Origin: an uncultured Bacillota bacterium
Lineage (GTDB): Bacteria > Bacillota > Clostridia > Christensenellales > UBA1242
Assembly (NCBI GenBank): GCA_946499835.1
Contig: CAMMTJ010000001.1
Coordinates: forward strand, 1 to 64,000
Length of the DNA: 64,000 bases
Reading direction: 5' to 3'
Below, one piece after another: positions 18,184 to 25,404 of the stretch; the first letter of the stretch is position 1, and the number at the start of each line of letters is the position of its first letter. The notes under the pieces were generated by a model. The model had not been told where the DNA came from. It saw nothing but the letters and a program-made list of their open reading frames with translations, and made no database searches. The position numbers and the translations under genes were made by a program.

Positions 18184-19422
18184 TTATTGATCAGAACCTG
18201 TTGATTCACTATCTGAAACTGTTTTTTCAACTATTGTGGTATAAGGTGAAGTTACTGTATCCTTTATTCCGCTGATCTTAGCCTGTCCACATGGTTTGTC
18301 GCAGATGAGTTCAGCATATTTTACAAGAGTTACGCTGTAAGTTGGGTAATTTTGATTTTGTCTCAAAATACGTCCATCTTCTCCTTCAAGCCATTTCCAG
18401 TCGCAAAGTTCATGAAGAGTGAAGTCATTTGTGTTGAGAAGATACATTGCATCATCTTCAACAAATCTGTCAGCAACAACAGGGATGCCATTGTGAGAGA
18501 TTGTCTTGAATCCGCCGTCAATTTCCATAACGTCAACGTTTCTTCTGTAATATCCAAGATATTGTTGATATGCTCTGCGCACTTTGCTTGAACATGCAAT
18601 GAAGTTGATTTGAGAGTCATTGTTCATGTCAAGACTATCAATAACTTCTTGGATTGCAATATCTGAAATTTCTTTTGATGTTGTGTCAACATATGGGTTA
18701 AGCCACTTGTAATTTGCTTTTGTCACGCCATACAAAGTTTCTGCACTTGTGTCAAAGATTTTGCCAAGGCCTGTGATTTCATAGTCTTTTGAGCCTTGAA
18801 CATAAAGTTTGTCATCCTTTGAAATTGTGCCTGTGAAAAGTGTGCTGTCATAATAGAAGCACTTGTTTGCTCTGTCAACATATGTGATTTTTACCATACC
18901 AGTTGTGTTGACTTTGCTTGATGAGTTGTAAACATCCACAACCATACCTTCAATAAGGTTGTTGACTTTATCGCAAGTCACTTGATTGCTTGAAACAGCA
19001 GAAACTGTTGCCAAAAGGCCAGTTCCGTCACCATAAAGCATTCTTCCAAGGTTGAAAGAACTTGCCTTAACAAGCCCTTCCATTTCATCTGAAAGCAAGT
19101 TTACAAATGCACCAATATTGTTTGCAGATGCTCTGACTGCTTTGTCAGAAATTTCAATTTTTCCATAAAGGTTTTTGAGGTCTGCCACAAATTGAACATA
19201 ACCATTTCCAGATGCTTGTGGCAACTCGCCAGTTTCTGAACCAGCACCAATACCACCATTGATGCCGAAAGGTGCAAGTTTGCGAATTTCCTTTCCCCAA
19301 ACATCTTTGCTTGAACGTTTGATTCTTGCAAGAAGAGGGTTTGCTTTGATATTAAGTTGGTTTGCAACGACATCAAGGTAAACTGTTTTCAACGCATTTT
19401 CAGCAGTTGTTAATGTAACCAT
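18184..19422 (-). CDS. Phage major capsid protein
   Basis: Forms the icosahedral shell. It has 412 residues from the ATG at 19422 (MVTLTTAENALKTVYLDVVA), chosen for its AGGAG site; an earlier in-frame start 33 bases up is less likely. The sequence AENALKTVYLDVVANQLN...NPLLARIKRSSKDVWGKEIRKLAPFGINGG is typical of HK97-fold coat proteins of podoviruses. So is the central GKIEISDKAVRASANN. A long internal insertion (about residues 150-230) may be an I-domain-like addition. No prohead protease gene is visible, so any N-terminal processing is unlikely. It lies directly after the scaffold gene. Confidence 0.85.
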   Translation of the reverse strand: MVTLTTAENALKTVYLDVVANQLNIKANPLLARIKRSSKDVWGKEIRKLAPFGINGGIGAGSETGELPQASGNGYVQFVADLKNLYGKIEISDKAVRASANNIGAFVNLLSDEMEGLVKASSFNLGRMLYGDGTGLLATVSAVSSNQVTCDKVNNLIEGMVVDVYNSSSKVNTTGMVKITYVDRANKCFYYDSTLFTGTISKDDKLYVQGSKDYEITGLGKIFDTSAETLYGVTKANYKWLNPYVDTTSKEISDIAIQEVIDSLDMNNDSQINFIACSSKVRRAYQQYLGYYRRNVDVMEIDGGFKTISHNGIPVVADRFVEDDAMYLLNTNDFTLHELCDWKWLEGEDGRILRQNQNYPTYSVTLVKYAELICDKPCGQAKISGIKDTVTSPYTTIVEKTVSDSESTGSDQ

Positions 19423-19435
19423 TTTGTTCTCCTTT

Positions 19436-20050
19436 TTATCTAAACATTTTGTCAACCAGTTGTTTTGCCTCTTCCAAGGTTGAAGGGTGCTCTATCTCAG
19501 CAGAAGACACCCTTTCCCCAGAAGATGAAGAAATGACAACTGGATTTTTTTGTTCTCTCAATTTGCCAAGATAGTCCTCCACAATTTTGTGTTGGATTTC
19601 TTCACTTGAAAGGACATATTTGTTCAAACAATAGTCGCCAGCACTTGCCCTATGCAGAACGTCTTCGCATAAGACTTTGCACCAAGCGGCCATAAAGGGG
19701 TCTTGCAAAGATTTTATTTTCTCGTCACTTTGTGCGATTTTCATTATCTCTTCGCTATACCCTGTGGCGTCGGTGTTCTCTGAAAGGAACTGAGAAAATT
19801 TGTCTTCCAAAGAAATTTCATTCTCCTCAGTCTTATCTTTTTCAAGTTCACTCAGCCGTTGACATTTGCGTGTAAATTCTTTTTCAAGGTTGTTATATGC
19901 ATCTAACAACGCCTCTGGGCTTTTGAATTTGCCATATTCACTCGCACTGCCATTGTTTTGAGAGCCGATGTCACTAGCGACACTTTCATCCTCCGCCTTG
20001 TTTAAGGCATTTGTCTGTTCCTCCATCGGTTGTTCTCTGTTTTCTTCCAT
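19436..20050 (-). CDS. Phage scaffolding protein
   Basis: Predicted internal scaffold for capsid assembly, 204 residues. It is very acidic and low-complexity at the N-terminus (MEENREQPMEEQTNALN), with the segment GKFKSPEALLDAYNNLEKEF seen in many phage scaffold proteins. A central charged helical region and a C-terminal helix with EEAKQLVDKMF follow. It starts directly after the portal stop with a GGAGG site and ends 13 bases before the capsid ATG: the standard portal-scaffold-coat order. Confidence 0.8.
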   Translation of the reverse strand: MEENREQPMEEQTNALNKAEDESVASDIGSQNNGSASEYGKFKSPEALLDAYNNLEKEFTRKCQRLSELEKDKTEENEISLEDKFSQFLSENTDATGYSEEIMKIAQSDEKIKSLQDPFMAAWCKVLCEDVLHRASAGDYCLNKYVLSSEEIQHKIVEDYLGKLREQKNPVVISSSSGERVSSAEIEHPSTLEEAKQLVDKMFR

Positions 20051-21901
20051 TTATTCCTCCTTCAAATATTTTTTGTGCTCTCTTATATGAGCCAAAAATC
20101 TTGCTTCAATTTGATTATCTTTTTCTTGTGCAGATTGAAAATCTTTGCCAAGCATGAATGCAATATGTTCTTGACAGTGCAAACTATGCTCATCAATCTC
20201 ACAAACATCCACTTTTTTGCCATCCTTCATCTTCAAGTTTTCGTTGTCTGCCTTTTTGATGTGAAGTTCTCTCATGTCCTGAGCGTTCTCCCACAGTCCC
20301 ATACCAAGCATTTCCACAATCTTTGCCTTCATGCGATTGGATATATTTCCGTTTTCATCACTGAGCACACCGCTGTCAAGCAATCTAAAAATCATTTCTC
20401 TACGTTGAGTTATCGTCATCGCGCCTTCACTTTGATTTTCAATCACAACATCATCACTTGAAATGTCGTTGCTAGAAAAATAGAAGAGTTCAATTTCTCC
20501 ATTCTCGCCAACAATTTTTGCTATTCTTGGGAAAAGAGCAAACTGTTTGTAAAGACGCAAGACAAACTTTGCCAGTTTTTTTGTCGCACTTCTTATGCTT
20601 TCAAAAGCACTGTTCAATCTGATCTCATCTTGATTTATCATAAGTTCAAGCGTCACACCGCTTATATTTGATGAGGCATAATCTGTTCCCATCGTTTCAC
20701 TAACCCCACCTATGCGATAAAACTCATCAAGCAGTTTTGTCTCTTCGTCATCAAAACTGTCTGGCAAGGCTTCCTCTTCAAGATATTTTGGCTGATTTGC
20801 CCCTTGCCTATAAACAAGAATTTTGCCCGGGCATAACCCTTCATCTTCCAAGTTGTCAAGATCTACTGAACCGTCTTCCACAGAAAGAACGCCAAGAGAA
20901 AGTCTGTTCAAAAACTCATGCTTACGGTTTTTGACTGCATTGTAAGCCCTTTGCACTGGGATCATACGCTCAATAACGCTTGTCCCCCAGAAACATGCTG
21001 GTTGTGGAATGCTCACTTGTCTTATGAATGGCAAATCTCTCTGTCCATCTTCACCACAAGCAAATGGAAGATCGTCATCATAGACAAGACATTCGCCTGC
21101 AACTATTGTAAGTCTGCCATTTGGATAATCTTTGTTTGGTCTAACGTAACGCTCAATGACTATCACGCTGTCATCCTTTGACCTTTCCACAACTTTGGTG
21201 CTCGCTCCATTAAAGCCAAGTCCGCCAAGCCCAGCCGAAACCTGAGCAAGTGAAAAGATGTTGACAGACTTACCTTCAACATCAACGCCATACATTGATT
21301 TGACTTGGTCACGAGTGAAAGCGCGTGCATGGATTATGCTTTGACACTCTCTTATATCTTCACACGTGCATGAGTCAGGATAAATTTCAAATGGATTGCA
21401 AACTGAAATATCAACCTCACCACTGTAAATCTTTTCTCCATTATCATCCAGTCCAACAACTTGTCCTTTTTGTCCGTTCCATGAAATCTTGTAAAAACTT
21501 GTTCCACAAACTTCACTCCACTTTATACCGTCGTTAATAATATTTTGAATATCAAGTTTGCTTTCAACAGAATTTAATATTTTTTTGAGCACTTTTGCTG
21601 TTTGCTTATCTCTTTCATCACTTGTTGCTGGCAGAACGGAAAGTTCTCTCTTTATTTGAATAAGTTTTGCAAAGCGGATATCAAATATTGGTGCAATATG
21701 GTTGAAAATTTCTCGCTCTTGCCAAAAGAATTGGCGGTCTCTCTCTTCAATGTTTCCACCATAACCAACATCACAATACTGATTTCCCATCAAAAAATTG
21801 ATGTTAAGTCTCCATAGCGTTTCAAAGGCTTTTCTCTCTTCCGCTCTCTTTTGAAAGTCTTTTATCACCTCTTGCGCAATCTTTTTGTTTTTATCTAACA
21901 T
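20051..21901 (-). CDS. Phage portal protein (P22-like)
   Basis: Forms the dodecameric ring at one vertex of the phage head through which DNA passes. It has 616 residues. The N-terminal segment KAFETLWRLNINFLMGNQY and the 'HIAPIFDIRFAKLIQIKRELSV' helix resemble podovirus portal proteins of the P22 type. So do the 'SDERDKQTAKVLKKILNSV' and 'INDGIKWSEVCGTSFYKISWN' segments. Full length with no frame damage. The ATG overlaps the previous gene by 11 bases and has an AGGAGG site. In phages of this type the large terminase directly precedes the portal; here that gene is absent. Confidence 0.88.
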   Translation of the reverse strand: MLDKNKKIAQEVIKDFQKRAEERKAFETLWRLNINFLMGNQYCDVGYGGNIEERDRQFFWQEREIFNHIAPIFDIRFAKLIQIKRELSVLPATSDERDKQTAKVLKKILNSVESKLDIQNIINDGIKWSEVCGTSFYKISWNGQKGQVVGLDDNGEKIYSGEVDISVCNPFEIYPDSCTCEDIRECQSIIHARAFTRDQVKSMYGVDVEGKSVNIFSLAQVSAGLGGLGFNGASTKVVERSKDDSVIVIERYVRPNKDYPNGRLTIVAGECLVYDDDLPFACGEDGQRDLPFIRQVSIPQPACFWGTSVIERMIPVQRAYNAVKNRKHEFLNRLSLGVLSVEDGSVDLDNLEDEGLCPGKILVYRQGANQPKYLEEEALPDSFDDEETKLLDEFYRIGGVSETMGTDYASSNISGVTLELMINQDEIRLNSAFESIRSATKKLAKFVLRLYKQFALFPRIAKIVGENGEIELFYFSSNDISSDDVVIENQSEGAMTITQRREMIFRLLDSGVLSDENGNISNRMKAKIVEMLGMGLWENAQDMRELHIKKADNENLKMKDGKKVDVCEIDEHSLHCQEHIAFMLGKDFQSAQEKDNQIEARFLAHIREHKKYLKEE

Positions 21902-22115
21902 TTTTCCTCCTTACTTTTTTTACCGTCTTGAATGGACTTTCCACAGGTTTTGGGACTTGCTCTTTTGCAAGTGCCTGATACATCGCTTTTGCACATTCAT
22001 CACACAGATAAATTTGTTTTCTTATCATTCCTTTGACAGGAAAAACAAATTTTGCTGGTGTTGAGCAATAAGGCATATCGCATTTTGCAAATGTCTGACA
22101 TTTATAAAGTTTCAC
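21891..22115 (-). CDS. Small cysteine-containing phage cassette protein
   Basis: A 74-residue protein with CQTFAKCDMPYC near the start and YLCDECAKAMY in the middle. The two pairs of CxxxxxC/CxxC-type cysteines suggest a zinc-binding fold. The C-terminal third is basic (FKTVKKVRRKNVR) and could touch nucleic acid. It starts with a GTG overlapping the TGA of the gene before (GTGA). It occupies the place where the large terminase would be expected. Function unknown. Confidence 0.6.
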   Translation of the reverse strand: MKLYKCQTFAKCDMPYCSTPAKFVFPVKGMIRKQIYLCDECAKAMYQALAKEQVPKPVESPFKTVKKVRRKNVR

Positions 22116-22417
22116 TCCTCTTCCTCCTCTAAAATTTTTTTAAGTCGCTCTCGTTCTGCAAAAAGTTCTTCATCACTCATAAGAGCAACCTGTTCTGAAT
22201 ATGGCCTAATATATTTTTCAAACAGCACTTTTATTGCAGTTATATCTGGTGCGATATGTTTTCGTGACACTTTTTTCTTGGCAAGTTTTTGCTCGCCTTC
22301 CTCATCTGTCACATACTCCTCGACCACCTCATCTGCTTCATAACCCAAGGCTTTTTTAAGCAGTGCCTGTTTTATCTTTTCTTCTTCATCCACTTCAAAA
22401 CTTACTCCTTTTGCCAT
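22112..22417 (-). CDS. Small-terminase-like fragment
   Basis: A 101-residue protein from the ATG at 22417; a GTG 24 bases downstream with an AAGGAG site is an alternative. The sequence KIKQALLKKALGYEADEVVEEYV, then VSRKHIAPDITAIKVLFEKYI, resembles the C-terminal oligomerisation part of many phage small terminases (pattern KALGY...PDxTAxxxxL). The usual N-terminal helix-turn-helix DNA-binding domain is not encoded. First gene of the cassette. It may be a truncated terminase subunit kept for another use. The resemblance is from pattern memory and needs a profile search. Confidence 0.5.
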   Translation of the reverse strand: MAKGVSFEVDEEEKIKQALLKKALGYEADEVVEEYVTDEEGEQKLAKKKVSRKHIAPDITAIKVLFEKYIRPYSEQVALMSDEELFAERERLKKILEEEEE

Positions 22418-22437
22418 TTGGATGCGACTTTGGCAAT

Positions 22438-22466
22438 ATGATAAATGCAAAAAGTGGACATATCAA
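22438..22466 (-). promoter_or_regulatory. Candidate promoter of the phage head cassette
   Basis: Minus-strand TTGATA, 17 bases, TATCAT. The start of transcription would fall about 13 bases before the ATG at 22417. It is the only good sigma-A match upstream of the cassette. Confidence 0.5.
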
Positions 22467-22548
22467 GCATGACTGCCAAAAATATTTTGAAAAAAGTCGA
22501 ACACAAAAATTTTCCTTTTATACAATGATAATGTAGAGGTCAAATCAA

Positions 22549-23304
22549 GTGAAAGATTTTTTACAATTCAAAGATGTAAGTTATTTCTATCAAACAAAAG
22601 AAAATGAGGTTCAAGCCCTCGACAAAGTCAACTTCTCTGTTGATGAAGAGGAGTTTGCCTCTCTCGTTGGGCCAAGTGGATGTGGAAAAACAACTATCCT
22701 GTCTCTTACAGCAGGACTGCTTGAACCATCATCTGGACAAATCTTGCTTCAAGGCTCACCTATAAAAAAGAATGACTCTCGCATAGGCTATATGTTTCAA
22801 CGTGACCATCTCTTTGAATGGCGAAGCATTTGGCAAAACATCAAACTTGGGCTTGAAGTGCAAAAGAAAAACAAAGATGAAAAAAGTCTTGCCTTTGCTG
22901 ATGAACTTTTAAGAAAATATGACCTCTACAACTTCAAAAATAAAAAACCACGCCAACTTAGTGGAGGTATGCGCCAAAGGGTGGCACTTATTCGAACTTT
23001 GGTGCTCAAACCTGCTCTGTTACTCCTTGATGAGCCATTCTCGGCACTAGACTTTCAAACAAGGCTGAAAGTGTGCGATGATGTTTATGATATTATCAAA
23101 CAAGAAAAGAAAACAGCCCTCTTAGTTACGCATGACATTTCAGAGGCACTCTCAATGTCAAACAAAGTGATCATACTCTCATCTCGCCCAGCCTCGACAA
23201 AAAAAATTGTCCGCCTTAACTTCTCAGGCGATACCCCACTAAAAAAGCGTGAGGCCGAAAATTTTGGCAAGCATTTTGAAATGATTTGGAGAAATCTCAC
23301 ATAA
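22549..23304 (+). CDS. ABC importer ATP-binding protein (nitrate/sulfonate/taurine type)
   Basis: ATPase of a small-molecule importer of the TauB/SsuB/ThiZ group, 251 residues. Walker A is GPSGCGKTTILSLTAGLL, the Q-loop is GYMFQRDHLFEW, the signature is LSGGMRQRVALIRTL and Walker B is LLLLDEPFSALDF; the switch His is in LLVTHDISEAL. The start is a GTG with an AGAGGT site. It ends with TAATG overlap with the permease gene. The phrase FQRDHLFEWRSIWQNI is typical for this subfamily. The substrate cannot be told, since no binding protein is encoded next to it. Confidence 0.9.
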   Translation: MKDFLQFKDVSYFYQTKENEVQALDKVNFSVDEEEFASLVGPSGCGKTTILSLTAGLLEPSSGQILLQGSPIKKNDSRIGYMFQRDHLFEWRSIWQNIKLGLEVQKKNKDEKSLAFADELLRKYDLYNFKNKKPRQLSGGMRQRVALIRTLVLKPALLLLDEPFSALDFQTRLKVCDDVYDIIKQEKKTALLVTHDISEALSMSNKVIILSSRPASTKKIVRLNFSGDTPLKKREAENFGKHFEMIWRNLT

Positions 23305-24119
23305 TGAAAAAGAAACAAAAGATAAATTATTCAAAAGCACACGCAAAATATCTTAAAAGACTTAAAAAAGACAAATTTATCGTTATATTTTGGCAAATCT
23401 TCCTGTTTTTGGCGTTTGTGGGATTGTGGGAACTTTTATCCAGCACAGGTGCAATTGACCCATTTTTCTTTTCAAGTCCGTCAAGAATTGTCAGCACGAT
23501 TGGAGAACTTGCCAGAACTGGAAACTTATGGATCCACATCTGGACTTCTCTATATGAAACATTGCTTGGCTTCTTGATTGCCTCAGCCCTAGGCTTCATA
23601 ATCGCAGTTATCCTGTGGTGGAGCGAAAAACTTAGAAAAATTTTGGAACCTTATCTCATTATTTTGAACAGTTTGCCCAAAATTGCCTTAGGTCCAATGA
23701 TTATCTTGTGGGTCGGCTCAGGCACAAAAGCAACCATCGTGATGTGTGTGCTCATCTGCATTATTATCACAACAATTTCCATGCTCAACGCTTTCATCTC
23801 ATGTGATAAGGATAAAATACTTCTTATGAGATCAATGCACGCAAATAAATTTCAAATTTTATACAAACTCGTTCTGCCAAACGCTTTGCCTGAGTTCTTC
23901 TCAGTGCTGAAAATCAATGTCGGAATGAGTTGGGTGGGCACAATAATGGGTGAATATTTGTCATCTCGTGCCGGACTTGGTTACCTCATCAATTACGGCA
24001 GTCAAATGCTTCAACTTGACATCGTGATGACCAGCATTGTCCTACTTTGTATTCTTGCCGCTGGAATGTATCTTTGCGTAAGCCCTCTTGAAAAGAGGCA
24101 CAACAAACAGATAACCTAA
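23304..24119 (+). CDS. ABC importer permease (TauC/SsuC type)
   Basis: Membrane partner of the ATPase upstream, 271 residues from the ATG at 23304, overlapping its stop by one base. The N-terminal tail is very basic. A helix at IVIFWQIFLFLAFVGLWELL follows, then FFFSSPSRIVSTIGELARTGNLW, typical of this family. Five or more membrane segments come after, with the EAA-type loop (PNALPEFFSVLKINVGMSWVG) that docks on the ATPase. The last 78 bases overlap, tail to tail, a gene on the other strand. No substrate-binding protein follows, which is unusual. Confidence 0.9.
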   Translation: MKKKQKINYSKAHAKYLKRLKKDKFIVIFWQIFLFLAFVGLWELLSSTGAIDPFFFSSPSRIVSTIGELARTGNLWIHIWTSLYETLLGFLIASALGFIIAVILWWSEKLRKILEPYLIILNSLPKIALGPMIILWVGSGTKATIVMCVLICIIITTISMLNAFISCDKDKILLMRSMHANKFQILYKLVLPNALPEFFSVLKINVGMSWVGTIMGEYLSSRAGLGYLINYGSQMLQLDIVMTSIVLLCILAAGMYLCVSPLEKRHNKQIT

Positions 24120-25058
24120 AAGCATAAGTGACAACATACTTGAAAGCGGATATAAAAAAGACACTATATTTCCAAAACCCCAAAAAGAAATGGCAAATGG
24201 AAGAAAAACACTTATCAAAACAACAAAAAAATCATTTTTGCACAACCCTCTCAAACAATTTGATGAAGTGTAAACCAAAGAAAAAAGTGTTGTCACACAT
24301 CCAAGCAAAATGACAAAGCGCATCACAAAAAGTTTGCCACCCTCAAACAAGAAAATCAGAGGCATGTCTTGCCCAAAGGCATGAACATTTTGAAGTAGAA
24401 GAAAATTTGCGATAAGCAAAAGGATACAAAGTGCGAGTGCTGAAATTATGCCAACTCGCACTTTTTGCTTGTCAGAAAGAGTTTGCCCAAGTTTTGAAAT
24501 AAGCAAAATTGAAGTTGAAATATTGAAAAAAACATACAAAATACAATAAAAAATTGAAAAAATTGAATATTCGTTTGCAATAAAAAGTTTATCTTCAAAA
24601 TTTATTTTTGAAAATATGCAAAAAATAAGCACACCTATCATGATTGGCACAAGCACAAAGTTAATCTTGCCAAGCCTAGAAAGTCCTTTTCTTGTGATAA
24701 GAATGGATATGAAAATCACAATTATGAAAAAAATCCACTTTATCTCAACCGAAGGCAAACCGTTATCACACCCTGCAAACATTGCAGAAGAAATGATGAT
24801 GGCTATAACCAAGTTAAAAATACAAAATACTTTGCTTTTTTCAAATTTTTGGACAAATTTGTCCCCATGTTGAAGAAAATAGATAAAAAGTAAATAAAAA
24901 AATAGACAAGCAAAAACAATACAAGGAAAGGATAAAATACCAAACCTTGAAAAAAAGACAACAATCTCTTTTCCACTCAAAAAACCTGAACCTATCACTG
25001 TTCCCACAATGGAAAGGACAGCGATTGCACTTTTATACATCCTTTTATCATATGACAA
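24042..25058 (-). CDS. YkvI-like membrane protein, transporter fold
   Basis: A polytopic membrane protein of 338 residues. The sequence VGTVIGSGFLSGKEIVVFFS near the N-terminus is the recognisable mark of the YkvI family, which is related to amino-acid/sodium symporter folds; the substrate is unknown. About ten hydrophobic segments are visible. It starts at a TTG (25058) or at the ATG six codons in (25040); neither has an ideal ribosome binding site. The 3' end overlaps the convergent permease gene by 78 bases, an unusual arrangement that could give antisense interference. Confidence 0.75.
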   Translation of the reverse strand: MSYDKRMYKSAIAVLSIVGTVIGSGFLSGKEIVVFFSRFGILSFPCIVFACLFFYLLFIYFLQHGDKFVQKFEKSKVFCIFNLVIAIIISSAMFAGCDNGLPSVEIKWIFFIIVIFISILITRKGLSRLGKINFVLVPIMIGVLIFCIFSKINFEDKLFIANEYSIFSIFYCILYVFFNISTSILLISKLGQTLSDKQKVRVGIISALALCILLLIANFLLLQNVHAFGQDMPLIFLFEGGKLFVMRFVILLGCVTTLFSLVYTSSNCLRGLCKNDFFVVLISVFLPFAISFWGFGNIVSFLYPLSSMLSLMLLGYLFVVPLFKRAYAKIHSSGKNTK

Positions 25059-25107
25059 ATATCACAAATGATATTCAACAAATCTTCATCACAAAAGGAG
25101 GTGAAAA

Positions 25108-25362
25108 ATGATAATAACTTCATCCTACACACCAGGTGCATACATCGACATGAGGCATCCTTCTGCCTACTGCTCACCATACCAGTGCGGTTGGTCTTGC
25201 ACGCCTTGCAACTCTTGTCAGCCTTGCAATCCATGCAGTCCATGTAGTCCATGCATGCCACCATGCCACCAACCTTTCAGTTGTGGATGCAATGGCATAA
25301 CAATTCCAAGCGGAGCAATTTACTTTATGGCAGGCTATCTGTTAAGACGCACCTTTGAATGA
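25108..25362 (+). CDS. Cys-Pro-rich small protein, spore-coat-like
   Basis: An 84-residue protein with twelve cysteines between residues 22 and 61, mostly as repeated xPC or xxC units (CTPCNSCQPCNPCSPCSPC). It opens with MIITSSYTPGAYIDMRHPSAY and closes with a plain C-terminus, IPSGAIYFMAGYLLRRTFE. It has a perfect AAAGGAGGTG ribosome binding site and its own terminator. Cross-linkable cysteine-rich small proteins of this kind are common in spore coats. A metal-binding role is the alternative. There is no signal peptide. Confidence 0.65.
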   Translation: MIITSSYTPGAYIDMRHPSAYCSPYQCGWSCTPCNSCQPCNPCSPCSPCMPPCHQPFSCGCNGITIPSGAIYFMAGYLLRRTFE

Positions 25363-25370
25363 TTTGTAAC

Positions 25371-25402
25371 AAAAAAACTAGGGGCTTTCCCTAGTTTTTT
25401 TT
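25371..25402. terminator. Bidirectional terminator
   Basis: Thirteen-base stem AAAAAAACTAGGG/CCCTAGTTTTTTT with a 5-base loop. It serves the Cys-Pro-rich gene on the plus strand and the GLUG surface protein gene on the minus strand. Confidence 0.85.
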
Positions 25403-25404
25403 AT

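Noticed and set aside
20030..20461. Plus-strand frame opposite the portal gene
   Set aside because: Antisense shadow; the portal frame is continuous and family-like on the other strand.
15191..22417. Simple decaying prophage
   Set aside because: No broken frames, no integrase or attachment repeats at the borders, overlaps between genes preserved. Kept instead as a possible domesticated cassette.
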